Assembly (NCBI GenBank): GCA_009760885.1
Contig: CM019692.1
Location: forward strand, 52,326,355-52,390,354
Reading direction: 5' to 3'
DNA from: Achatina immaculata
Taxonomy: Eukaryota; Mollusca; Gastropoda; Stylommatophora; Achatinidae
Length of the DNA stretch: 64,000 bases
Position 1 is the first letter of the stretch; every line of letters begins with the position of its first letter. The translations under genes and the position numbers were made by a program. The notes beneath the pieces were generated by a model. The model was not told where the DNA came from and made no database searches. It was given only the letters and a program-made list of their open reading frames with translations. This document shows, in pieces, positions 29,740-43,100 of the stretch.

Positions 29740-29740
29740 A
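29455..29740. repeat. Microsatellites (CTG)n(CTA)n(ATA)n and (CTT)n(CT)n
   Basis: A compound trinucleotide tract at about 29453-29515 and a CTT/CT tract at about 29685-29738. Bases 29740-30490 show no gene. Confidence 0.85.
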
Positions 29741-30494
29741 CCACACACACACTAAGTACACATAATCTCATAACTGAAAGAAACACGTACAAATCAACCA
29801 TTAAACCAGAAATTAAATATTTTTCCCCATTATTTGTTATTCTAGGTATAATAATATGAAACGAAATGGTTAGAAATTATAGCTAAATATGAGATTGCGT
29901 AGCTCAGGCAGTCTCTTAACGCAAACACATCACTTCGTCACAGATGAGAATGATGGGCACGTGTCACTCAATGTTTGCAGGATGCGCTAGAGGGTTTCCT
30001 TAGGGTTTTCTTGTGCATGAACTGGAACTTTATGAAAGTCCCGAGTTCCACGCTTAAAAACTCGACATCTTTATTAGACATGGGTTCTGTCACCGATTAA
30101 AAAAAAAACAACACTCTGATCCCGCAAACTGACACGTTACATTATAAAATAACACTTTTTTTCAAGCTTAAAGTAAGAAATTTACGCTCAGGTTCTGGAG
30201 CGTGTGCAGGGGCCATAACTTTTCACCTCCAACACCCACCCCACCTCCCCTGCCCCCGTAACATTTTTGAATGAGTGAAAAGTTCAGCTTATTTCTGCAA
30301 CGTGATTCATGAAGCTCCTACGACGGGTTTGCTTCCATCCATGAGGGTTTTGTTTGTTCTTAAGCACATGCTGGACGTACTACATGTCCGTGAAAAGGCA
30401 AGCGAACCACCATATCTAGCTTACCTGGACAGAGCTTCCGGTGTGTGTCTAGAGTCAGGTGACAAAAATTCACCCATGCCTCTTGTGAACTAGT

Positions 30495-31300
30495 CAGTCA
30501 GTCAGTCAGTCAGTCAGTCAATCATTTTCACGTCCTTTGCGGACTTTTGTCTCCCCAACAGCTCTCATGTAGACCTCTCTGTTGTGAGCAAGATGCCCTG
30601 CTGCTGATACGTCCGTTCGCAGATCATCAACGATGTCTTGCAGCCATCTTCGCCTTGGTCTTCCTCTCTTTATTTTTCCCATTTTGTACCCTTCCAAAAA
30701 TTTTCTTCTCTACATCCTCATGACGTTTAATTATTAAAATGTCCAAAATATTTACATTTCCTCTGTTTCATCTTCGTTACTAGCCAGCCTTCTTCAATAT
30801 TAAATTCTTTTAGTATTGATGTATTTGTTCTTTTTTGTGTCCATGATGTTTGAAGAATTCTTTTGTAGCATTTACATTCAAAGGCATTTATGTGTTTCTT
30901 AGCTGTTCTGCTAAATGTCTAGATCTCACAGGCGTAAGTTGTGATGGAAAGATGCATGGCCCTAAAAATCTTATTTTTTTAAAGTTATGTCTATTCCTCT
31001 CCACAGATTCTTTAGTTGTTTAATTATTTAAAATGCGATAGATGTCCTCCTCTTAATATCCCTCATTGTATAGCCGTTATTATTTAGTAATGATGCAAGA
31101 TATTCAAAACTCTCCACCTCTTCTAATTTTCATCACTGATATAGTATATTTCAGCTGCCCTATTCGTTTTGTCAGCAGTCATCAATTTAGTTTTCTTCAC
31201 ATTAAGATAGAGGTTTTGCTCTTCATTATTCTTACAGAATGACATAATTAGTTATTCCATTCCTTTTTGTGTTGTGGACAGTAATACTGTATCATCAGTG
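30495..31300 (-). mobile_element. LINE family 2, degenerate copy with (TGAC)n tail
   Basis: Related to 9356-10856 throughout, for example TCTTCGCCTTGGTCTTCCTC and TAAGATAGAGGTTTTGCTCT, but with many substitutions and indels. The 3' end (left) borders a (AGTC)n tract at 30495-30520, the usual simple-repeat tail of such elements. Confidence 0.75.
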
Positions 31301-31599
31301 AACTAGTATACAGTGTTATTAAGAGTCGAGATGTCCATAAAGATCTGAAGTAATGTGTGTTGTTTGAGAGAAATGTGATTATAAAGTTCTTCCTACTGAC
31401 TGATCACGCTAGACCGAAACATGAACATTGTGGCACTGCGTAGGGCGATTCTTTTTGTTTGTTTTTTTTTTTTACAGGTAATGCTGCAATAATCAGTTTT
31501 AATTTTTATTGGCGTCTATAAAGGAGAAAGCCCCGTGTGTTTTGTGGTATCACGAAACACATTCGCAACTTACAATTCCACGAAGGTTCAGAAATGAGC

Positions 31600-31770
31600 A
31601 TTGACGAGGTCTGCTACGTGTTAGAAATGTCAAAGTTTGATATACGAAGTTTAAGAAGACGGCCAGTGTTGATGGCCTCAAGAAAACAGGAAGGCCTAGT
31701 GCGAATGAGGAGACTGTTGACACTGTGCATCCCTAAGACATTCTTCGGGTAACAAACAGAGCATATTTTG
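31600..31770 (+). mobile_element. DNA-transposase helix-turn-helix remnant (tentative)
   Basis: One frame reads KFKKTASVDGLKKTGRPSAN then EETVDTV. This resembles the G-R-P containing linker and start of the second helix-turn-helix in Tc1/mariner-type transposases. The frame is broken soon after. Identification is by pattern only. Confidence 0.35.
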
Positions 31771-33135
31771 AAGTGCATGCATAATTCTCGGTGCAGCAAA
31801 CAGATCACATGTTGGAGTGCATAAATGGTTCTAAGGACTGTTATAGCCGGAGGTGGGGTGGAGGATACGCTCTCAACTCTAATTAAATGTCTCCTGGGCG
31901 TGCGTCTCAAATAGCCTCTGACAGTCGAGTCCAGTTCCTGGCCTTCTCGTGACGGAACTGTTCAAACTGACAGGAGAAGGGGCGAAGGCCAACATCTGGC
32001 GCCTAAAAGCCAGACGCTTCGGGTAGATGAGAGTCTTGTTTGGTAGCTCATCTGAGAGAAGGAAAACTCTGATTTAAAATCCGCTGCTGGCGAGATTCTT
32101 CAGCTGCCGTGCGTGGAGTAGGGCTTCTCCTGGCCAATGAAGAAAATTGCGAATGGGGTTGCCTCGCGGCGCCACCATGGAAGGGTGAAAGAAAGGATTA
32201 AGTGAAGTAATCAGTAGTCTCGAGGTCAGGACTGCTCAAACACGGCATCTCTGCTCTGGAGTTCGGCCACGTCCTATGTGCACCCATACCGGGCGGATTG
32301 CCTTAACCGGCTTAACCCAAGGATTAAACTAAGACACTGCTGGTAAGATTCTTCGTCTGCCTCGCGTGGGGTGAAACTCCTCACGGCCAATGAAGAAAAT
32401 GCGATCAGGATTGCCGAGCGACACCGCTATGAAAAGGTGATGGTAATGATAAAGTGAAGATTAATTGGTATGTCCAGTAGTATCGCGACGAAAGCTACTC
32501 ATACCACGGCACCTCTGCTCTAGAGGCCGGCCACGACCGATATAAACCCATATTGGTGAAATATACCTAAACCGGCTTAACCCAGGGGTAAAACCTAATA
32601 GTGGCGAGAATTCGTCCTCCTAGACAAAAGCTCCATCCTGGTCACAACTAGCAAGGGTAGTGGCCACGACCATAAAACGCTGAAGTTGGAGATACTGGAC
32701 CAGTGCAGTCTAGATGGGCAACCACCTCTCACCCGGCGGGGACATACGGATATCCAAAAAACGTCGAGGTTTTCCGGTGAGAAAGTCCAACTCTAGATTA
32801 AACTGGTACAACGAAAACCACGGTGTCACGCAATTCTGCTTCTGCGACCCACCGAGAATACAGGCCCAAGCCCCGCGATACTCTGAACCTCTTGTGGTCC
32901 TCTCAGAGATCTCTTGTGGCCCTCTCGGGGACCACAGGACCAATGAAGGACCACAGGAGTAAATTCAGTAGGATAACGGGGGAATCTTGGTGGTAGAAAC
33001 AAACGAAGAAGAAGAAGAAGAAGAAAAAGTGCATGAATAATTCTTCGTGCAACAAACAGATCACATGTTGAAGTGCATGAGCAATTCTCGTTACAACAAA
33101 CAGAACACATGTTGAAGTGCATGAATAATGTAAAT
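31745..33135. repeat. Short repeats (CAAACAGATCACATGTTG) flanking a dispersed element
   Basis: 31745-31835 and 33030-33130 share AACAAACAGATCACATGTTG and AGTGCATGAATAATTC units. They bracket about 1.2 kb that includes the two-unit repeat at 32083-32600 (relative of 3430-3993) and a GC-richer stretch at 32600-32960. The arrangement suggests a later insertion into one older element. Confidence 0.5.
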
Positions 33136-33773
33136 AAAAACCAACACTTTTTGAGTTGAGGTAACATTTCCAAAACAAAACCACCATGTCTGTATGTAGC
33201 ATAGTTTTTGTGTTAGGAATCAGGCAAGAGGTTCATGCCCCGTTGTCTTTTCCTCAGTTAAAACTGAAGAAATTATTGGCTAATTCTGACGGCGAAGTCC
33301 TTCATTTAACCCTGTGTTGTATAGTCACTCTATTTCTTCCATGATTAAACATTATACAGTAAAGAATTCTTTGGTGTATGCATCATCATCATCATCATCA
33401 TCATCTTTTGATGCTGCTCATTCACCTGTATCGCTCTCATCTTCCTGAACTCTTCCAGTCAAACATGGTTTTGGACCTGGTATAATGCTTCTTAATTTGT
33501 TAAAAGTCCGCTTCTAGGTTTTTCGCATTTTCAACGCCTGTTTCATTTTAGCTCTGGCTGCTGTGCATTCTTATCTGACCATGAAATGCCTCCAACAACT
33601 GGATGTGAAAACTACATTTCAGAGGTTTAGTTTCGATGTCCAGATTTTTGCCTGGTTAATGTACAAAAGTCTGTGCTGTTCTTGTCTGAGAAACCTTTCA
33701 TGACGATACTCTCTGCAATCGTGTGTGGTTAAGGTTCTGTTTGTTTATCATTAACTTTTTGCAAGATGTAACT

Positions 33774-33814
<41 letters not shown>

Positions 33815-36300
33815 CTCATCCTACAATCTTACCAACTATAGACTATCGTTGCTATCAAAACCACTCGAAAAACACATACACAAAATAACTCTACGACACA
33901 TGCAAGAGAACAATTTACTCATAGACAGTCAGTCAGCCTTTAGACCCAATCATTCTTGCCACACAGCTTTCACCAAAATGACATAAAACTGGTTAGTAAA
34001 CATAAATGATGATAGATTATTTGGTGCCATCTTTGTTGACTTTGAAAAGGCATTTGACATGATTGACAATGATGTTCTTGTAAAAAAAATAAAGACTTAT
34101 AGACTGCACCCTGACCTAATAAAATTAAAATCATCATTTCTTTCAGATAAACAACAGATAGTATTCTTCAACAATTCTCTATCAAATACTGCTATAGTTG
34201 ACACTGATGTTCCGCAAGGTTCTATTCTAGGCCCTCTTTGCTATCTACATCAATGATCTTCCACTTCATCTTAAACACTCTTCTTGTGACCTTTTTGCCG
34301 ATCATTACACAGTCTACACAAGTGACTACGACTGTATTAACTTAGAATCAACTCTTCAGGTCGAGTTAAATATTCTAATTAAATGGAGCAACAACAATGG
34401 CATGATTATAAGTACTGATAAAACAAAATCAATGCTCATAACAACAAGGCAGAAACTACAAAAAGCAAAAGAAAAAGCCAACACTTCGCCTCTGTACGGA
34501 AACATCGCAGAGAGAAAACGTTGCAAGCACAAAACACTAGGTCTTATTATTGACCGACATCTGACCTGGAACTCTCATGTGTAAGGCCTAACAAAACTCA
34601 TCGAGCAAAAAGTATACCAATTAGCCAGAATTAAACACTTCATTGATCAAAACACAAGGAAGACATATTACATATCACATATACAAACACACTTAGACTA
34701 CTGCTCAACGATCTGGGATAGTTGCTCAGTATCAAATACAAAGAAGCTTTGCTCACTTCAAAAGCGAGCAGTAAAGCTTATTAGTGGCAAAGATCAAGCA
34801 CAACTAATCACCACAAACGTATCAGAATACTGCCTCTTAAGAACAGGTTCGTCTTCAACAAAGACAAGTTGGTACATCAAATTCTTTCACAGCATGCTCC
34901 GCCTTATCTATGGAACATGTTTAGATTTAGCCCAAAGTGTAGCCAACGCTTAAACAAGACAAAAGGGATGGCAACTGCAGTAAAACTGGTTGAAATAAAT
35001 AAGGTAGATAGAGGTGTATGGTGCAGTTTTATAAAGTGAGGGAGGGAGTGAGTAAGGTGAGAAAAAACAAATAGAAAGTATGAGAATGTATAAATGAAAA
35101 ACATACAACATCCGATATTTCGGCGTGAGCCTTATTCGAGGATACATACAAAACAAGACAAAAACACGAAGAACTTATCTGAAATGTCTTCCTCCGAGTC
35201 AGGACAGAAAAGTGTGTAGTAGAAGAGAGAAGGAAAGACTGCCTCTGAACAAAAGATGCCCGATAGGGCCAATCGTGAAGAAGAGGTGGAGAGAGAGGAG
35301 GAGAACAAGTGGGAGAAAGGGGCGGGGGGAAGGCAATAGAAACATGATGGCCGCTAGAGGTGTCGGGGGGGGGGGGAGGGAAAAGGGGAGATAGTGCATG
35401 AAGAACATAAACACCTGCAGGGAGAAAATGTGAAATTGGTAAATAGGACAAGACCCTAAAGACACCAATATGTTGGCGGAGAAGAAAATAGGGTGGTGGT
35501 AGGGAGGGGTAGCATGGAGAAAGAAAATAGAGTTAAAAAAAGGCCAGTGGAGAAATAAAGAACTTACAGAAAGCTGAAGACATTGTTAATTCCAGCTGGG
35601 TGGAGACAGCCAGTCTGGAAAATAAGGCGCTGTTCTAGGACCCTCCGAGATCGTACATCAGCAGAACAAGAGCGGATCGCACTGACAGAAATCTTGTCCT
35701 ATTTACCAATTTCACATTTTCTCCCTGCAGGTGTTTATGTTCTTCATTCACTGTCTCCCCGCGTCCCCTTTCCCCTCCAAACTCTTCCAATATCTATTTG
35801 ATGTCGATTACATGCCTCTATGATTCACAAAAGTTATTCTAGACTGCTCTTGCACACACCGAGTTGTTTATTATGAAAAGTACCAAAATTCTGGTTTATT
35901 TATGATGTAGTTATATTATGTAGTTAGTTTCTGTAGTCATTTATATATGTATGTTTTCTGTAGTCATTTATATATGGATTGTAATCACTTTCTCTAGTCA
36001 TTTATATATGTACGTAGTTACTTTCTGTAGTCATTTATATATGTACATGGCTACTTTCTTTTGTCATTTATTTATGTGTTGAGTGCATGGATAAGAGTGA
36101 AATGTGAATGTTATACTTTAATTTTATTTGATGTCTCTCAACTTTCCAATGTTAGTTATGCTGGTTATATGAGCAGAATATTTATAGAATGTCTGGAACA
36201 GCGTGAAAGTTGTATGATAAAGAATGGGATGTCAGACGGGCCTGTGTGCCCAATTCTTAACCCTTTGGAAATAAAGATCAATCAATCAATCACTCAATCA
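33815..36300 (+). mobile_element. CR1/Jockey-like LINE, 5'-truncated and interrupted
   Basis: Plus-strand RT pieces: SLLSKPLEKHIHKI, DSQSAFRPNHSCHTAFTKM, FGAIFVDFEKAFDMIDNDVL, VDTDVPQGSILGPL, LPLHLKHSSCDLFADH and STDKTKSMLITTRQK. The expected F/Y-A-D-D active site reads FADH and the frame is broken, so it is inactive. The 3' end at 36230-36300 reads CCCAATTCTTAACCCTTTGG, AATAAAG and an (ATCA)n tail. An unrelated dispersed repeat (about 34960-35800) interrupts it. Confidence 0.8.
34960..35800 (+). repeat. Unclassified dispersed repeat, copy 1
   Basis: Resembles 41230-42030 in the same orientation: GCAACTGCAGTAAAACTGGT-type start, CAATATTTCGGC-like block, and AGACAGCCAGTCTGGAAAA near the end. 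It carries a poly-G tract at about 35365-35380. No protein was recognised. Confidence 0.65.
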
Positions 36301-36530
36301 ATCTCTCTTTTCCTCTCTCTATCTTTCTCTCCTTCTTACTCTCCTTTATGTTTGTTTATTATGAACTTTTGCAAGATGTAAGTGCTCTCTCTCTTTCGCT
36401 CTCTCTCTTTCTTTCTCTCTCTCTTTCTACCTCCCCCCCCTCCTTCTGTTTGTTTATTATGAATTTTTTGCAAGATGTAACTGCTCTCCCTATCTCTCTC
36501 TCTTACTCTCCCTTCTGTTCGTTCTCTCTT
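36300..36530. repeat. CT-rich microsatellite region downstream of gene B
   Basis: Two copies of TTTGTTTATTATGAA-(T)n-GCAAGATGTAA each followed by CT repeats; the same block starts at 33745. This could be the downstream end of gene B transcription, since TTTATT is AATAAA on the minus strand, but that is speculative. Confidence 0.5.
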
Positions 36531-36853
36531 AGGTACAGTTTTTCGAAATGAGAAACAACGAAGCTTTCGTACAGTAAGATGTTTTAGCAGAGTCTTGTAG
36601 GGTTAACATTCGAAAAATAGTAAACGATGAAAACTTTGTCTGTCTGTCTGTCTGTCTGTCTCCGTTCACTCAAAGGTCTTTGAGAACATTTTTCTGAATA
36701 ATCATATTAGCTTGAGAAGTAACAACTCCATAGTTCTTCAACCTTCAAATGATTTCAGTGAAATAGCACTAGGTTTAGTCCCGACTATATGCTGTAGTGG
36801 TATAGCTCACTCCTTATTGTGAAAGACTCAGTTTAAAAGTAGGAGGTGAAATG

Positions 36854-37114
36854 TTACAATCCAAGTAGAGTTGGCAGCGTGGTTTGAGCGGTCGTCGTCG
36901 TCGGTACTTCGGTCGTCGTCGGCACTTCGGTCGTCGTCGGTACTTCGGTCGTCGTTTCTGTCACTGCTGTGGGCTGAGATTTTGGTATTTGGCTGACTGT
37001 GGGCACGTGATTTACTATGATGGGAGTATTGTTAGAAGCCATAGTCTGACCTCTGTTCGTGTCCATGAACTTCTGAAACTCTTGCTCTGTTATTTGGCAT
37101 CTGCTTCTCATAAG
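36854..37114 (-). CDS. Gene B terminal exon: short Thr/Pro tail
   Basis: Acceptor TTTCCACACAG, phase 0, stop TAA at 36854-36856. Encodes [20 protein letters not shown], a spacer with [15 protein letters not shown], then [20 protein letters not shown] and a hydrophobic end LPTLLGL. The start matches gene A's mucin exon (SRC-ITE). The tail shows only three or four TEVPTT units against about 85 repeats in gene A. The stretch therefore looks like the unexpanded form of the same domain. Confidence 0.85.
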   Translation of the reverse strand, partial: LMRSRCQITEQEFQKFMDTNRGQTMASNNTPIIVNHVPTVSQIPKSQPTAVTETTTEVPTTTEVPTTTEVPTTTTAQTTLPTLLGL

Positions 37115-40100
37115 CTGTGTGGAAAGATGAAGGCCAGAGTCAACATACAGAGTTGCATAATAATAGTAGCAGTAATAATAATAATAATAATAATCTTTAC
37201 TTAGTTTTAGAAGATGTTACTGAGACATAAGTATCAGATAAATATCAGCAGTTTCTGAGACACAAATGTTAGTAGTTTATGGTGAGGAGATTATTTCATG
37301 CCTGATTCATTCAGTATTTGTTAACATAATCGGTCACACTAAAAAGAAACCATATTTGTTTGTGCAGTCCCGTGTTTATGCTGTCGTGTCTTCTGACTTG
37401 TTTTCATTCTTGTTTTCTCCTCAAGCAATTCAGTGACATTCTACAAATATTCTGCTCATATAACCAACATAACTAACATTGGAAAGCTGAGAGACATCAA
37501 ATAAAATTTAAGTATAACATTCACATTTCACTCTTATTCATGCACTCAACACATAAATAAATGACAAAAGAAAGTAGCCATGTACATATATAAATGACTA
37601 CAGAAAGTAACTACGTACATATATAAATGACTAGAGAAAGTAACTACGTACATATATAAATGACTAGAGAAGGTGATTAAGATCCATATATAAACTCTAT
37701 GACGATGTCTGATATCTGTAAGTGTTCATTTCGTTTTCTGCCATTCTTGTTTCCGCCACTTTCTTTACTCTTTCCATCTTTTTTTTTGTAAATCTGAATC
37801 ATACACTTCCAACTACTTTCGTTAAAAGGCATAAAAAGGGACGAAATTATAAAGTAAATAACTTGAATTTACAAAGCATTGTTTTCAACTTTTAAATGTG
37901 AGCAGAAGAAAGAACTAATACTTCCATTTTAGAAACTAGTCAGCGTCGCTCTCGGCACGAACTCTGTCATCAGAGCGCCAAGTCAAACCAGGACACACAA
38001 AAGACCATCATAGTTCACCACTGACCGCGTAAACATAACGAAGAATAATCAGTGCTGTCTATGCGAAATTCACAGCTCGTTGTGCTGCCATAGCACTAAC
38101 CTCAGTATCTCGGCACACAGAACCGACCTCCATCTTGGAAGCAATGACGGCACTGTTGCCCATTTCACACGTTTGTGCGTTCCTGTTTGCACCGTTCATT
38201 CAAACTACGCACAGGCACCACAGGAAACAAGCACTTTCAGCCGCCAGCGCAGAAATCCAACTCCACATCAATTTTACTTTCATTTAACAAGCTGCTCATT
38301 TTAAAGGTTATCTGAATGTTATTTGACCATAAGTGTCTTAAATATCGCTTCTCCAGCTTATGCTAGAACTTCATCAATTAATTACTCGATTATCTAAATC
38401 ATATTTTGATTACCTAACATTATTTTGTTACTTAAATCATTCCATTATAAAAAACTCATAGATTACCTAAATTATTCAATTACATAACATCACTTTATTG
38501 CTTAAATCATTCCACTACTTAACATTATTTGATTGCCTAATTCATTCCACTCCCTGTCAAACACTTGATTACATGACAGCATTTGGTTACCTGCTTGTTA
38601 GTGAGATTAGAGATTTTGGTGTCCTCTGGTAAAGCGAAACGGCCGGCAAAAGCCTTGTCTTTGGCCCCAACATACAAGAGACCATCAAACTCGGACACTT
38701 CTGACACCCGGTTATACATCTGGCCTGACAGATCAGAAGTCACGTTAAGTAGCATAGAAAGCAATGGTTCAATAATAAGACTAATAGGAACCTGTAGGAA
38801 ATTGTAAATTTCCGACAAATTAAAACCAAATTAATGATAATTCTTCACAGTTTCAAGACTATAGAGAATGATTTTATGCATATTTTCACATTGTCTTGTT
38901 TTGTCTTGTCTCCTTTCTTACATACCTTTCAATGTTGAGGAGAGAAATAGACGCCTTGATAGGATTCGACGATTTGCTCTTCCTGTGTTTTTTATGGGCG
39001 GTAAAGAGATTCACCGCCGGCTTGCTGGGTCACTCGCCGTTTGAGGGGAGAATTTAACCCAGGGGAGCCCATCTCCCTGAGCGGGGCATAAATGTCAGCT
39101 TGAAATGTTTATGCTGTGTCATGATGTCACAACACATTAATCAAGCTTTGCTCGCTTTATGCTCCATTTGAGACTGTGTAAGTCAATTTGTGTGCCTTAC
39201 CAGAAACAACTGAACAATTTTCACCTAAACCATTTAACTTATAACATCTGTCTTTGCCACTGTAATGTAAGTGTGCCAGGAACTACCAGAAATGTGAAGC
39301 AATGGACGTCCTTTGATAAATGTAAATAGCAAGAAATAGGTAGAGAGGTCGGTCATAGAGAGATGAATGGAAGAGATAACAGAAACCTTAAATATCCCTT
39401 CAGGACGCGGAATAATTCTCTCAGCCCTGCCAGCAAGTATCTTTGTCTCTTCAACACTGTCAGATACATGCAACATGAGATAAGATGATAAGATAAGATA
39501 AGACAAGATGTAAATTACTTAATGTGGAACCGACCTGATGGATCGTGTAGACTCCCAATAATGGTTCCATTCTGGTCCATCTCTACAACCATCCCATATT
39601 TCGGATAATAGGTCTTGATCTTCTCTCGACTGTCGGTCTGAGTCCAAACAGGAATATATTAGTAACAGACACTTTCTTCTAACGTTCTTATATGGCAGAA
39701 AAACAATTAAAAAAAAATCTGGAGTATTTATATCCTATAAGTCAGAAAGACATGTTTTTATCTGACATATTCATAAGTCAGAAAGACATGTTTTTATCTG
39801 AAGTATTTGTATCCTATAATTCAGAAAGACATATTTTTATCTGAAGTATTTATAACCTATACGTCATAAAGACATGTTTTTATCTGAAGTATTTATATCC
39901 CATAAGTCAGAAAGACATATTTTTATCTGAAGCTTTTATATGTTATACACCAGAAACCGTTTTGGAGACACACGACAAAGTCTCTTCCTCGCCTTGGAGA
40001 GATAAAACAAAGACTTTCACACCTTGGAGATAAAAGGCAAAACTATTCCACACCTTAGAGACACAAGACAAAGACACTTTCACACATAGGAGACGCAAGA

Positions 40101-43100
40101 CAAAGACACGTTCACACATAGGAGACGCAAGACAAAGACACTTTCACACATAGGAGACGCAAGATCAAAACCCTTTTACACTTTGAAAATACAAGACGAG
40201 ACTCACTCGAATTGTCCTCAGTCGAGCTGTAGGATTATCCGAGTATGCGTCCATAAAATTATAAATACCGCTGTGGCGAATGTAGGAGAGTGCTACCCAA
40301 TATGTGCCTGCAGGGGACCTGCGTATGTTTGTAGGACATCCAGGAAGATTATTTGAGAAAATTGTCACCTCAGGGCTGGCTCCTGGCATTATATTCACCC
40401 TGGAGAAAGACAGGAACAGCGACATACAGGTACCGTATTGATAGCAACGGATTTTAATGGCTTGGAATGCTAATTAGATATCTTACATCTTACATCCTTC
40501 CCGCGCCGTAAAACGTCACATAGGGCTCGCATAGATATACGTAAAATAGATACACAAAATTATGTTCTCATTTTCCCCATCATTTTCTGCTAGGTTACAA
40601 CCACAGCGTGGCAATTAAATCGTTATAAAGAAAATAATAATAATTTTCTCGTTTCATCATAAATTAGTCCCCTAAAAAGGGGAGAAGAAAAAGTAATATA
40701 GCATCAAAATATTAATTCCAGGTTTAGAGATATTTATTATTCTATTACAAAACAAAAGCAAAATAGTATAAAGTTTTGCGGGAACATCAAAAACAAAGTC
40801 TTTGGCTGTTATTTCCTTTTTCATTTGTATTCTACTTCCGTGGCAACTCTTGTCACATGCCAGGGCGAGTCAGCAAACATCCATGTGCTCCACTTGTCAC
40901 ATGCCAGGGAGAGTCAGCAAACATCCATGCGCTCCACTTGTCACATGCCAGGGAGAGTCAGCAAACATCCATGCGCTCCACTTGTCACATGCCAGGGAGA
41001 GTCAGCAAACATCCATGCGCTCCACTTGTCACATGCCAGGGAGAGTCAGCAAACATCCATGTGCTCCACTTGTCACATGCCAGGGAGAGTCAGCAAACAT
41101 CGATGTGCTCCACTTACTTCGCCATCCCCTTCCATTGCTGAAATGTCTCAGTGGAAGCGCTCCACAAGTTCGGCACGCCACCACAGTTTTGGTGGAAGAA
41201 GTCAAGATAGGACCAAGGAAGTGGATGTTGAGTGATATGTTGCATAATAATTGTTGAGCGATAAGAAGAGTGACGACTGCGGTAAAAACAGTTTCTAGTA
41301 ATAAAGGTAGGCAGAGATACATTGTCAGTTTTTACAAAAAGAAAAAAAAATAGAGCAGGAAAGGGGGCAGATAATAAGATGAGTACGTATAAATGAAGAA
41401 CATATAACAATCAATATTTCGGCAAATGTCGTTTTCAAGGACCATATAAAAAGGACAAGAAATAAAAACATGAAAAACAAACGAAAAATTTAAAACTTAG
41501 CAAATTAGGCATCCCCGTTAGAAAGACGGGCACAAAATGAGTCCACATACAAGTTGGTAAGCTGGAAGGCGACTGGTTTAGAAATGAGATAAAGAGATGA
41601 TGACATATGGTATCAGTTGCCAGACAACTTGGCGTCATGCACCAGATAGTACCAGCTTGCTCCTGTTGGATAACTATGGCCCAAACAAAAGCCGCCCAGT
41701 ATGGTGACAGAGCAGATGAAGGAAGATTCAGAATAAATAGATCACTGAAAGGACAAGATTGCTTTCTTTGAATACCTAGACAAGAAGGTTATCAAAGGCC
41801 TCTTGCTGGATAATTAACCTGAAATCGTCTGCGGAGAGAATGAGAAAATGCTGCGAAGTGAATAAGACTAAGACAAGAAAGTCGGGAAACAACAGCAGAA
41901 ATGGGTTTATTATTAATTTCATCTAGGTAGAGACAGCCAGCCTGGAAAACATGACGCTGTTCCATTAACTTTCCGAGATTGTTCATCGAAAAAATAAGAG
42001 CGGATTGCAGTGACAAAAATGCCCCGTTTTCATTCGTGGTCTTCTTGATTGAAATTCTCGGCGACCGGTATCTCTTTAGATATGTCGTGCAGATGTTGGT
42101 AAAGCCAGTCTTCTGGCCGTAAGTCAGTCTCTTCCGTATACTTCATATAGCAATGTCATTTATGCTTACACGTAGGCTGAAGTTTATGGAACCTAAATGC
42201 TAAAATGACAATCAATGAATTATTTAACATGAACCGACCTTGCAATTCTAGCCCTTCCAGTCTCAGCCACTAGAAGACCTGTGCCATCTTCTGTTAATTC
42301 CAGACCGTTAGGGTAAACGAACGAGTCTTTCTTCACTTCAGTTACCCTCCCTGTTTTTGGATTCAGGGCCAGGAGTCTGCAAAGTCAAAAAACAAGAGAT
42401 AGTCTTATAGGTTAGCCTCAGATGGTGGAGTTAGTCTCAGAGAGTGGGTGGCTTAAAAATTATTCACAGAGAGTGGATGGCTTAAAAGTTAGTCACAGAG
42501 AGTGTATGGCTTAAAAGTTAGTCATAGAGAGTGGATGGCTTAAAAGTTAGTCATAGAGAGTGGGCGGCTTAAAAGTTAGTCATAGAGAGTGGATGGCTTA
42601 AAAATTATTCACAGAGAGTGGATGGCTTAAAAGTTAGTCATAGAGAGTGGATGGCTTAAAAATTATTCACAGAGAGTGGATGGCTTAAAAGTTAGTCATA
42701 GAGAGTGGGCGGCTTAAAAGTTAGTCATAGAGAGTGGATGGCTTAAAAATTATTCACAGAGAGTGGGCGGCTTAAAAGTTAGTCATAGAGAGTGGATGGC
42801 TTAAAAATTATTCACAGAGAGTGGATGGCTTAAAAGTTAGTCATAGAGAGTGGGCGGCTTAAAAGTTAGCTACAAGCAGCAGCTGGTTTTAAAGTAGGTC
42901 ACATGCAACACACAGCTTTAGTATTAGCTACAGGCAGTAAGTAGTTTAAAAAGTAGCCATGGGCAAGTTGATGGTTTAGAACGAGGGTATCCAATTGGCG
43001 ACCCACTGACCTACTCCAGCTCTCTAGCCCTCCAGCCCCTTTTTCCTGCCAACAAGGCTATCATGAAAATGCAATGTATTTGTTTAAAATGAACAAAAAG

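Noticed and set aside
40776..41257. Three overlapping plus-strand frames with [15 protein letters not shown] repeats
   Set aside because: The 44-bp unit makes every frame read the same three peptides in rotation. It is an artefact of repeat length.
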